Part shown: piece after piece, positions 1 to 5,562 of the stretch | How positions within the stretch are numbered: the stretch's first letter is position 1 | Layout of the letters: every line of letters begins with the position of its first letter | NCBI GenBank assembly: GCA_021647345.1 | Contig: JAKIUX010000035.1 | Coordinates: forward strand, 1-7,391 | Direction of reading: 5' to 3' | From: Hydrogenimonas sp. | GTDB lineage: Bacteria; Campylobacterota; Campylobacteria; Campylobacterales; Hydrogenimonadaceae | Length of the DNA stretch: 7,391 nt | Program-made: the position numbers and the translations under genes | Notes under the pieces: generated by a model | Database searches by the model: none | Told to the model about the DNA's origin: nothing | The model's input: only the letters and a program-made list of their open reading frames with translations

Positions 1-1067
1 AAAATATTTCCCTTTTTCTGCGACTCGACCGTTTCAGGTCTCGCCTGAACCATATATAGGCGGCCGTCCAGACCATCCTTCGCCCACTCCATATCCATCG
101 GCTTTCTGTAGCCTGCCTTTTTGGAGTAGTGGTTCTCTACTTTTATTGCATAATCGGCCAGCACCATTACATCATCGTCGCTTATGCAGAACCTCTCTTG
201 CTCCTCTTTGGAGGTCTCGACATTTTTCGTGTACTCTACCGCTATATTTCCGGTATTGAGCTCAGAAGCGAAAACCATTTTCAACTCTTTTCTTCCAAGC
301 CTTCTTTTCAAAACAGCCCTGTAGCCCTTTTCGAAAGTCGGCTTGTGTACATAGAAACTGTCCGGCTCTACGGTACCTTGGACTACATTCTCCCCAAGGC
401 CGTAATCGGCATTTATGAATACCACATCTTTAAAACCGGTTTCGGTATCTATGCTAAACATAACGCCGCTGGAAGCTTTGTCGGAGCGAACCATCTTCAT
501 GACAACGACAGAGAGGTAAACCTTCGACCAGTCGAAGCCGTGGTCATGCTTGTAGTGCAGTGAGCGGTCGGTAAAATTGGATGCGAGGCAACGAAGGTAG
601 GCATCGAGCAGAGCCTCTTCGCCGGCGATGTGGAGATAAGTGTCGTTCTGCCCGGCGAAAGATGCCTCCGGCGAATCTTCGGCAGTAGCCGAAGAGCGTA
701 CCGCAAGAGAGAGAGTCTCGCCATACTCCTTTTTTAGCTCTTTATAACCTTTCAATATCTCATCTTTAAGATCTTCGGGTATTTCACACTGCTGAATAAT
801 CTTTCTGCACTCAGCCCCTCTCTTTTGAAGCTCCTCTACATCATCGTAGTTTAGATCATCAAGAAGCTCATGAAGTTTCGGCACGACACCGTTGGCTTCA
901 AGCAGATGTCTGTAAGCATCGGCCGTTACTGCATACCCGTTAGGAACACGCACACCTTCGCTTGTAAGGTTTCGGTACATCTCGCCAAGCGACGCATTTT
1001 TACCCCCAACTTCATCTACATCCTCTATACCGAGCTCTCTGAACCATTTTACATATCTGCCCATCAT
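1..1067 (-). CDS. ppsA: Phosphoenolpyruvate synthase (pyruvate, water dikinase), N-terminal part, 3' end cut by window edge
   Basis: PEP synthase converts pyruvate, ATP and water to PEP, AMP and phosphate, a cytoplasmic gluconeogenic step that autotrophs use to enter sugar synthesis. The frame is open from the start to base 1, giving 355 codons of a family that is usually about 790-800 residues. Seen here is the complete PPDK_N ATP-grasp domain. It has a GGKNASLGEM motif at residues 21-30, the ATP-binding motif AVRSSATAEDSPEASFAGQ at 122-140, SNFTDR at 163-168, and the domain end MDMEW...LYMVQARPETV at 324-347. The phospho-histidine swivel domain and the pyruvate-binding barrel lie beyond the window. 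The start has two adjacent ATG codons (1065-1067 and 1062-1064). AAAGGAG lies 3 nt before the first and 6 nt before the second, so the second (MGRYVKWF) may be the one used. The gene has its own intergenic region and a candidate promoter. Identity is firm. Confidence 0.95.
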   Translation of the reverse strand, partial: MMGRYVKWFRELGIEDVDEVGGKNASLGEMYRNLTSEGVRVPNGYAVTADAYRHLLEANGVVPKLHELLDDLNYDDVEELQKRGAECRKIIQQCEIPEDLKDEILKGYKELKKEYGETLSLAVRSSATAEDSPEASFAGQNDTYLHIAGEEALLDAYLRCLASNFTDRSLHYKHDHGFDWSKVYLSVVVMKMVRSDKASSGVMFSIDTETGFKDVVFINADYGLGENVVQGTVEPDSFYVHKPTFEKGYRAVLKRRLGRKELKMVFASELNTGNIAVEYTKNVETSKEEQERFCISDDDVMVLADYAIKVENHYSKKAGYRKPMDMEWAKDGLDGRLYMVQARPETVESQKKGNI

Positions 1068-1099
1068 TGACTCCTTTGAGTATCAGGTATCTGCAAACT

Positions 1100-1105
1100 A
1101 TTCTA
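1100..1105 (-). promoter_or_regulatory. Candidate -10 element for ppsA
   Basis: On the minus strand this reads TAGAAT, close to the sigma70 consensus TATAAT. It lies 32 nt before the first ppsA ATG, which would give a short leader of about 25 nt. No good -35 hexamer is present at 16-18 nt. Instead that position is covered by a tandem 8-bp repeat (see the 1116-1134 entry), which would fit an activator-dependent promoter. Assigned by eye only. Confidence 0.4.
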
Positions 1106-1115
1106 CACCAAAAAT

Positions 1116-1134
1116 CGTTTACCGCCCGTTTACC
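1116..1134 (-). repeat. Tandem 8-bp direct repeat at the -35 region of ppsA
   Basis: On the minus strand GGTAAACG occurs twice (1134-1127 and 1123-1116) separated by GGC, a repeat period of 11 bp, i.e. one helical turn. It ends about 10 bp upstream of the candidate -10 TAGAAT, so it covers the -35 region. Two same-orientation half-sites one turn apart are typical of sites for OmpR/PhoB-type response regulators. No specific regulator can be named from the sequence. Confidence 0.5.
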
Positions 1135-1256
1135 ATTTGAATGTTAGCTGATAGTAGATGGTAGATATTGTATGCTCTGAAAAAACTCTTCTGCTAAAAA
1201 TCTTCGCACAATCAATAATATTCAAAAGAATCAATTTCTTATTTCTAATTTACAAA

Positions 1257-1493
1257 CTATATCTCTCTTTGAGCTGCCTCAACTATTTCATGAGATATCT
1301 TGACCTCTCCTTCTATGACGATATTTAGGTACTCCGTTCCCTCATCGTTTTCTATCGTCTCTCCCTTTGCGCAGCTCAGATATCTTCCTAAACTCAGAAT
1401 AGTTTCGAGCTCTTGCTCTCGAAGAGCTCCGAAGAGATAGCTCTTTTTCAAAATCTCAAGAGCGCTCTTAAAGTAGGGGCTATCTATCTTCAT
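1257..1493 (-). CDS. Short protein matching the N-terminal half of a cyclic-nucleotide-binding (CAP_ED-like) domain
   Basis: The product is 78 residues from the ATG at 1493. Residues 18-68 follow the opening of a Crp/cNMP-binding domain: SYLFGALREQELETILSLG (the usual 'LF..L.eeEl..ll..g' helix), then the first beta strands with CAKGETIENDEG and the LNIVIEGEVKIS strand-turn-strand. It stops there, so the phosphate-binding cassette (GE..LL...R.A) and any DNA-binding domain are missing. A full domain needs about 115 residues. The AT-rich DNA beyond the stop shows no continuation in any frame. The start overlaps the end of the 177-residue gene by 14 bp and is preceded by AAGGTG 6 nt upstream. An in-frame TTG at 1526 would add 11 residues but looks less likely. 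It may be a genuine small sensor or partner protein, or a decayed remnant. It is the last gene of the small operon. Confidence 0.65.
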   Translation of the reverse strand: MKIDSPYFKSALEILKKSYLFGALREQELETILSLGRYLSCAKGETIENDEGTEYLNIVIEGEVKISHEIVEAAQREI

Positions 1494-2013
1494 CCTTTTC
1501 ACCTTGCAGTTCGTCGCTCTTTGCAAACGACGAGTAGTGGAAGTTCAACTCCTCTTCATGCAAGGATATCATAATATCGATATGCGCAAGAGCTTTTGTG
1601 CCGAAAAAGATCGCCTCTTCAAGTTCATCTATCGAGTTTTCCGCATAGAACTGCTCTATACCTCTTAGCATCTGCTCCAATATCGTCCTCTTTCTTATCG
1701 CTCTTCTTAAAAAGAGTCCATAGCTCTCAAGAAGTCGGAGAGTCTCTGGAAGATAGGATGCAGACTCTTTTCTGCCCCTCTTCATGATGTATCTTATGTC
1801 TGATTGTAAATCATCCAGCATCAAAAACGCGATTTTCGCCAAAGCCTTGGCACTATTTGTACCGCTCTGACTATCCTTCATACAGCTCTCAAGAATGGTG
1901 TAGGCAAAGTTCGGAACCTTCCACATTGCCGGAAGGTCCGTTTTATAGATCATTCTTGAAGATGCCTCCGCTAACCCGGCAGAGAGTGAGTCAACCGATT
2001 TTAAAGTTCCCAT
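1480..2013 (-). CDS. Hypothetical 177-residue mostly helical protein
   Basis: I do not recognise the family. The product has no signal peptide and no convincing membrane segment. It appears largely alpha-helical, with alternating hydrophobic and charged stretches at about residues 55-78 (SAKALAKIAFLMLDDLQSDI), 88-122 and 128-155, and a charged C-terminal tail ending GEKDEDR. This fits a soluble cytoplasmic helical bundle. The start ATG at 2013 has AAGGGG about 7 nt upstream, placed right at the stop of the preceding basic-protein gene (13 nt between the two reading frames). The 3' end overlaps the half cyclic-nucleotide-binding gene by 14 bp, which suggests coupled translation and a joint role. 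The reading frame is intact and the ribosome binding site is good, so this is a real gene. Its function is unknown. Confidence 0.75.
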   Translation of the reverse strand: MGTLKSVDSLSAGLAEASSRMIYKTDLPAMWKVPNFAYTILESCMKDSQSGTNSAKALAKIAFLMLDDLQSDIRYIMKRGRKESASYLPETLRLLESYGLFLRRAIRKRTILEQMLRGIEQFYAENSIDELEEAIFFGTKALAHIDIMISLHEEELNFHYSSFAKSDELQGEKDEDR

Positions 2014-2026
2014 TGCAGCACCCCTT

Positions 2027-2179
2027 TTATATTTGAGTCTCTATTTTGCGAGACTTTTTAGATCTTTTCGCTACAGTCAACCTCGGCAGAAGCTTGACCT
2101 CCTTCCTTCTCTTTTTAGGCCTCCTCTTTTTGACCTTTACAGTTGTGTTGTCATAGAACTCATACTCCAGCTCTTCCAT
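2027..2179 (-). CDS. Small, highly basic 50-residue protein
   Basis: A short acidic start (MEELEYEFYDN) is followed by a body very rich in lysine and arginine (for example KVKKRRPKKRRKEVKLLPR and AKRSKKSRK). This implies binding to nucleic acid, ribosomes, polyphosphate or another polyanion. No domain is recognised and no cysteine pairs suggest metal binding. The ATG at 2179 is chosen because AAGGAGG sits 5 nt upstream. A GTG at 2266 in the same frame would add 29 residues, but it has no ribosome binding site and lies inside what looks like a structured leader. It is the first gene of the minus-strand trio; the next begins 13 nt after its stop. The unusual composition and clear translation signal support a real gene, but the role is unknown. 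Confidence 0.7.
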   Translation of the reverse strand: MEELEYEFYDNTTVKVKKRRPKKRRKEVKLLPRLTVAKRSKKSRKIETQI

Positions 2180-2184
2180 AGTCC

Positions 2185-2191
2185 CCTCCTT
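2185..2191 (-). promoter_or_regulatory. Shine-Dalgarno site that fixes the start of the basic protein
   Basis: AAGGAGG on the minus strand lies 5 nt before the ATG at 2179. This full-consensus site decides against the upstream in-frame GTG at 2266. It lies just 3' of the long stem of the candidate leader RNA, so folding there could affect its access. Confidence 0.75.
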
Positions 2192-2280
2192 CGGTTGCTG
2201 CCGCCAGAGCGACAGATCTGCCGTCTTGACCCAAGGTCTGATGGCGGCCGCAAACGGACTCGACACGGCCTGTGCGGAAC
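2192..2280 (-). ncRNA. Candidate structured 5' leader (cis-regulatory RNA) of the small-gene operon
   Basis: This GC-rich stretch sits between AT-rich promoter DNA and the ribosome binding site of the 50-residue gene. Read on the minus strand, GCCGCCA (2248-2242) pairs perfectly with TGGCGGC (2206-2200). The 35-nt interior can form two hairpins, GACC-TTG-GGTC (2238-2228) and GACGG-CAGAT-CTGTC (2225-2211), giving a three-way junction. Upstream, CCGCA (2277-2273) can pair with TGCGG (2252-2248), which competes for one base of the long stem. The arrangement fits a riboswitch, protein-binding leader or autoregulatory site. It matches no riboswitch family I can recall. No covariation could be tested, so the structure is only a proposal. 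Confidence 0.4.
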
Positions 2281-2301
2281 TAAGCTATTGGATTGAAATC
2301 T

Positions 2302-2310
2302 ATTTTAACA
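2302..2310 (-). promoter_or_regulatory. Extended -10 promoter for the small-gene operon
   Basis: On the minus strand this reads TGT-TAAAAT, an extended -10 (TGn plus a five-of-six match to TATAAT). Transcription would start near 2295 and give a leader of about 115 nt before the ATG at 2179, covering the GC-rich folding region. No good -35 is seen at 17 nt, which is common for extended -10 promoters. Confidence 0.45.
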
Positions 2311-2389
2311 TAAATGATTCTCAATTCATTGTCAGCCAACTTACAAAATGGTGGCAAAATAGAAAAAAGGTGCCGTTTACTCGTTGATG

Positions 2390-2395
2390 TATAAT
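2390..2395 (+). promoter_or_regulatory. -10 element for the DUF389 gene
   Basis: A perfect TATAAT lies 28 nt before the ATG at 2424. It predicts a start near 2402 and a leader of only about 22 nt carrying the ribosome binding site. There is no recognisable -35 hexamer. The heptamer ACTCGTT is repeated at 2379-2385 and 2399-2405, on both sides of the -10. Confidence 0.55.
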
Positions 2396-2423
2396 ACAAC
2401 TCGTTAGATTTAAAGGAGTAGCC

Positions 2424-4307
2424 ATGGGATCAACCTCTTACTTTCTGCATGACCACCAGATCGAGAAGAGCAGGATCGAAGAGATAAGCACACTCATAGA
2501 AGAGGCAACGGCTATCAAGACAACCTCTTCTATTTTCAAAAAAAACAAAAAGAGTTTCGTGCCGGGCTCTACCATTTTCGTTATGACCGACGATAACGAG
2601 TTTACGCAGTGGCTGGAAAATATCTACCGGGAAGATTTGAAGATAGTTATCGTTCCATATGAAAAGAATCCACTTTGCCAAGAAGCATATATGGTACCGA
2701 CTGAGGTAAAAGAGGCTATAAAACTGGCAGCCGATGAGACGACACACATGTGCGATAGAGTCACTCTTTGCAATGAAAAGCTCTTTATAGGGTGCGTCTC
2801 GGCAGGGCAGAGCGAATGGGTAAAAGAGCGCGGAGTAAAAGCGCTTTTTAGCTTTTTGAAAAATGACCTTCTCTCTTTGAGACTCTTTCCTCTTAAAATA
2901 TCTACCGAAAAGGAGAAAGAGATCTCAACAGCCTCGCTTCTCATTGAGGTCGGCTCTGAGGCAGTCATGCATATGAAGCGTCAATACTTCTTCAAAATAT
3001 CAGACAATCAGTGCCGACGCATAGCTTCTGTCATATATGCCCCGCAAAGCGTTATTGGTGCGGCTAAGCTCCGTTTTCTTCTCGCAAAGAGAAAGATAAA
3101 CCCCACAGAGTCGCTTCCGGCCGGCATAGGGACTGTAAAGAGCGACAAACTTATCTTCAAAAGCGGCAACGGAGCACCTATACATTTTACTATAGACGGC
3201 AAAGAGAGTGAAGCCAAAGAGATAGTTTTCGAGAGTGTCGAGAGTGATGCTAAAATAGTTACGGGCTGGAAAGGGTGTGCCGGAGGGGAGGAGAAAGAGG
3301 GTTTAAGAGTGCAAAATCTTCCTCAAGAGAGTGACTTAGTATCATTTTTTACAAAAAAAGCACTTCCGCTTGTGCCTATAGCCTCCGAAGAGGCATTTGC
3401 GGAACTTTTTCAGAAACTTCGCGCTTCAGCCAAGATGAGCGTAAGCTACCTGCTTCTGCTACTAGTAAGCGTCCTAATGGCAACCACCGGCCTCTTTCAA
3501 AACTCATCGCCTACGATAATCGGTGCCATGATATTAGCTCCTCTTATGGCTCCGATCGTTGCCTTCTCCATGGCTCCCATACTTTTCGACGACTCTTTGA
3601 TGCAGCAAAGTATCAAGACAATACTTCTATCTGTGACGATAGCTCTTGCCGCATCCGCCATATATGCTTGGTGGCTCCCATTTGCACATGTGACGGATCA
3701 GATGTCGATGCGCACCCATCCGACCCTGCTCGATCTTGCGGTAGCTATTCTCTCAGGTATAGCCGCGGCATACGGGTACGCCAACTCAAAGGTGGGAGAG
3801 AGTCTTGCCGGAGTCGCCATAGCAGTTGCTCTTGTGCCTCCGCTTTGTGTGGCCGGCATAGGTATAGGTTGGGGCTCATGGCCAATCTTTTCTGAAGCTT
3901 TCTTGCTCTTTTTAGCCAATATCGTCGGCATCTTAGTGGCATCCGGGGCGATGTTTTACATACTTGGATACGCCTCTACCAAGTACGCCTCCGCAGCATT
4001 TGCGCTTAAGCTGCTTATGGCGGCGGTCATAGCCATACCGCTCTATCTCTCCACCAGAACTGTTGTTGCGGATGAGCAGATATATAGCCGATTGGCAGAT
4101 CTTCGCAAAATCCATGTAGGTAATGTTACCGTGGATATAAAACTGACAGGAATATCCCATGAGCCAGAGGGGGACTATGCAAAATTTTCCATCATAGTTC
4201 CACGGGAGCTGAGCCATTTTGAAAAAGAGAAAGTAACCGAAATTTTGCGATCAAAACTAGGTAAAGATGTCGGTATGATTATAACCTACAGATATAAATA
4301 CCAATAA
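2424..4307 (+). CDS. DUF389 / TIGR00341 family membrane protein with N-terminal degenerate diacylglycerol-kinase-like domain
   Basis: The product has 627 residues. The DUF389 membrane domain lies at about 335-545, with roughly six hydrophobic segments. Its family signatures include SVLMATTGLFQNSSPTIIGA at 349-368, LAPLMAPI at 371-378, LSGIAAAYGYANSKVGESLAG at 443-463 and ALVPPLCVAGIG at 469-480. A soluble tail (545-627) follows. Residues 50-280 look like a diacylglycerol/lipid-kinase fold: an IVIVPYEKNP loop where kinases have 'IIPlGTxNDFAR', then EAIKLA, a strand like FIGCVSAG at 121-128, and APIHFTIDGKES at 251-262, like the 'DGE' strand of that fold. The GGDGT and GTxND catalytic motifs are replaced (TDDNE, PYEKN), so lipid-kinase activity is unlikely. 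The domain match is my own motif comparison. The start has AAAGGAG 6 nt upstream. The function of DUF389 proteins is not established. The gene stands alone on its strand, between two minus-strand operons. Confidence 0.88.
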   Translation: MGSTSYFLHDHQIEKSRIEEISTLIEEATAIKTTSSIFKKNKKSFVPGSTIFVMTDDNEFTQWLENIYREDLKIVIVPYEKNPLCQEAYMVPTEVKEAIKLAADETTHMCDRVTLCNEKLFIGCVSAGQSEWVKERGVKALFSFLKNDLLSLRLFPLKISTEKEKEISTASLLIEVGSEAVMHMKRQYFFKISDNQCRRIASVIYAPQSVIGAAKLRFLLAKRKINPTESLPAGIGTVKSDKLIFKSGNGAPIHFTIDGKESEAKEIVFESVESDAKIVTGWKGCAGGEEKEGLRVQNLPQESDLVSFFTKKALPLVPIASEEAFAELFQKLRASAKMSVSYLLLLLVSVLMATTGLFQNSSPTIIGAMILAPLMAPIVAFSMAPILFDDSLMQQSIKTILLSVTIALAASAIYAWWLPFAHVTDQMSMRTHPTLLDLAVAILSGIAAAYGYANSKVGESLAGVAIAVALVPPLCVAGIGIGWGSWPIFSEAFLLFLANIVGILVASGAMFYILGYASTKYASAAFALKLLMAAVIAIPLYLSTRTVVADEQIYSRLADLRKIHVGNVTVDIKLTGISHEPEGDYAKFSIIVPRELSHFEKEKVTEILRSKLGKDVGMIITYRYKYQ

Positions 4308-4389
4308 GTTTTACATAAGAGCATGAAAAATGGTGTAAAAATATAGATATTAAAACAGTAACTACTTCAAAAACAGTAAAGTAAAACTG

Positions 4390-4575
4390 CTACATAGGAG
4401 GCGGCGGCATCAGCATGTGAAAGATTCCTCCAAAGAGCATCGCTATGAACATGAAGATAAAATATATTATCAACATTGCCGGAATTGATGCCAGCGCCAG
4501 TTTTACCATGAACCAGACCAAATTCCAAAATGGAATATCAAGACCTGTTACCGTTACATTTTTACTCTCTTCCAC
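4390..4575 (-). CDS. Small 61-residue inner-membrane protein
   Basis: A short polar N-terminus (MEESKNVTVTGLDIPFWN) leads into a long hydrophobic stretch at residues 18-56, enough for one long or two closely spaced membrane helices. It contains a phenylalanine- and methionine-rich FIFMFIAMLFGGIF segment and ends in a proline tail (PPPPM). The start codon is GTG at 4575, inside the last codons of the LOG-family gene (14-bp overlap), with AAGGAG 6 nt upstream. This points to translation coupled to the LOG gene. I know of small membrane proteins with a similar 'VTVT-xxMPFxxMVxFMVKxAxASIPA' look but cannot assign a family or function. It is the last gene of the operon and converges on the DUF389 gene. 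Confidence 0.75.
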   Translation of the reverse strand: MEESKNVTVTGLDIPFWNLVWFMVKLALASIPAMLIIYFIFMFIAMLFGGIFHMLMPPPPM

Positions 4576-5512
4576 TGCTCTCTCCTTTCATAAATAGTGG
4601 ACTTTTCTTCTCTTTGTGCCACTCGATTATGTGATCCCACGCATCGGCAGCATTATCTACAATCTTGAACGTATCAAGATCTTCCGGGGCTATTACACCC
4701 TCTTCCTTCAAAAAGTCAAAATCTATAAGTTTTCTCCAGTAGCTTCTTCCAACCATAACTACAGGAATAGGAGATGTCTTTCTAGTCTGCACCAGCGTCA
4801 ATATCTCAAAAAGCTCATCGAGCGTTCCGAAACCGCCCGGATATACCACCAAAGCTTTTGCACGCAAAAAGAAGTGGAGCTTTCTTATGGCAAAATAGTG
4901 AAACTGAAAGCAGAGCTCAGGTGTTATGTAAGGGTTTGGGTACTGCTCGTGCGGAAGCTGAATATTTAGCCCTATAGACTTGGCACCAACATCGAAAGAG
5001 CCGCGGTTTGCAGCCTCCATTATACCTGGACCTCCTCCTGTCATCAAAATAACCCTGCAATCTTCAGGCCCCTTTCCGCTCTTTCCGATATATCGCCCAA
5101 GCATTCTGGCATCATCGTAATAGATACTCTTCTCTACCATCCTTTCGGCACTGTATAGATCATTAAGAAGCTTCTTGTTTTTAGGCTCTTTTTCTACCAT
5201 TTTTTGTATCTCTTTCAGGTTAGCCATAGCCGTTTTGTGCTCACGGATCCTGGCACTTCCGAAAACTACAATCGTATGCTCTATGCCAAACTTCGACATA
5301 GCAAGCTCGGCTTTGAGGTAGTCTACTTCAAGCCTTATGCCTCTTGCTTCGTAAGATCCCATAAAGTCCGGATCCTCTTCGGCAAGCCTATATGTCGGGC
5401 TTTGCATTAATCTTTTTACAAGAGCGAGAGCCTTTGGATCTTCGCTATGCAGCTTAGGGTACTCCCACGGCAGAAGGCTCCTCTTTTTGTTGTTGAATCT
5501 TTTATCTTTCAT
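4562..5512 (-). CDS. LOG-family (TIGR00730) Rossmann-fold protein, probable nucleoside-5'-monophosphate phosphoribohydrolase
   Basis: The product has 316 residues and carries the LOG ('lysine decarboxylase-like') signature PGGFGTLDE at 225-233. The other family motifs are FGSARI at 84-89 and GGGPGIMEAANRG at 159-171. LOG proteins split the base from nucleoside monophosphates, releasing ribose 5-phosphate; in plants this activates cytokinins. Many bacterial members were once annotated as lysine decarboxylases. This is the long form: it has an extra N-terminal region of about 75 residues and a charged helical insert (100-135, KMVEKEPKNKKLLNDLYSAE) before the nucleotide-binding core, compared with about 200 residues in plant LOG. 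The start ATG at 5512 has AAAGGAG upstream. It lies 50 nt after the MgtC/DUF4010 gene, and its stop is overlapped by the small membrane-protein gene. The family call is firm; the exact substrate is unknown. Confidence 0.92.
   Translation of the reverse strand: MKDKRFNNKKRSLLPWEYPKLHSEDPKALALVKRLMQSPTYRLAEEDPDFMGSYEARGIRLEVDYLKAELAMSKFGIEHTIVVFGSARIREHKTAMANLKEIQKMVEKEPKNKKLLNDLYSAERMVEKSIYYDDARMLGRYIGKSGKGPEDCRVILMTGGGPGIMEAANRGSFDVGAKSIGLNIQLPHEQYPNPYITPELCFQFHYFAIRKLHFFLRAKALVVYPGGFGTLDELFEILTLVQTRKTSPIPVVMVGRSYWRKLIDFDFLKEEGVIAPEDLDTFKIVDNAADAWDHIIEWHKEKKSPLFMKGESSGRE
4582..4587 (-). promoter_or_regulatory. Shine-Dalgarno site that supports the GTG start at 4575
   Basis: AAGGAG on the minus strand lies 6 nt before GTG. 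It is embedded in the lysine-glycine-glutamate codons near the end of the LOG-family gene. This supports the GTG start and a coupled overlap of the two genes. Confidence 0.65.
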
Positions 5513-5562
5513 AACTCTCCTTTCGAAACTGATTTATTATCTATTCTCTTTTATGATCTTGT

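Noticed and set aside
129..563. Plus-strand open frame of 144 codons
   Set aside because: It lies antisense to ppsA, whose translated motifs are clear, and it has no ribosome binding site or recognisable domain.
2180..2266. N-terminal extension of the basic protein from a GTG at 2266
   Set aside because: No ribosome binding site before the GTG, while the ATG at 2179 has a perfect one, and the extension coincides with the foldable leader.
2192..2280. SRP (4.5S) RNA, tmRNA or a known riboswitch in the GC-rich leader
   Set aside because: The SRP hallmark GGAAGGAAGCAGC-type loop is absent, length is too short for tmRNA, and no conserved core of the cyclic-di-GMP, TPP, SAM, cobalamin, fluoride, guanidine or ZTP classes could be matched by eye.
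2033..2296. Plus-strand open frame of 87 codons antisense to the basic-protein gene and its leader
   Set aside because: Low-complexity mirror of the Lys/Arg-rich gene with no translation signals; the minus-strand gene has a full ribosome binding site.
2312..2330. Fur-box-like sequence (AAATGATTCTCAATTCATT) over the minus-strand promoter
   Set aside because: Only about 10 of 19 positions agree with the classical Fur consensus, the second half is shifted by inserted bases, and no iron-related gene is adjacent.
4309..4340. Inverted repeat TTTTACA/TGTAAAA between the convergent DUF389 and small-membrane genes as a terminator
   Set aside because: The stem is AT-only apart from one C-G pair, the loop is 18 nt, and no T-run follows on either strand, so it is too weak to call a terminator.
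4352..4379. Direct repeat AAAACAGTAA (4352-4361 and 4370-4379) in the convergent intergenic gap
   Set aside because: AT-rich 10-bp repeat in non-coding DNA with no other repeat copies or associated structure; likely chance or drift.
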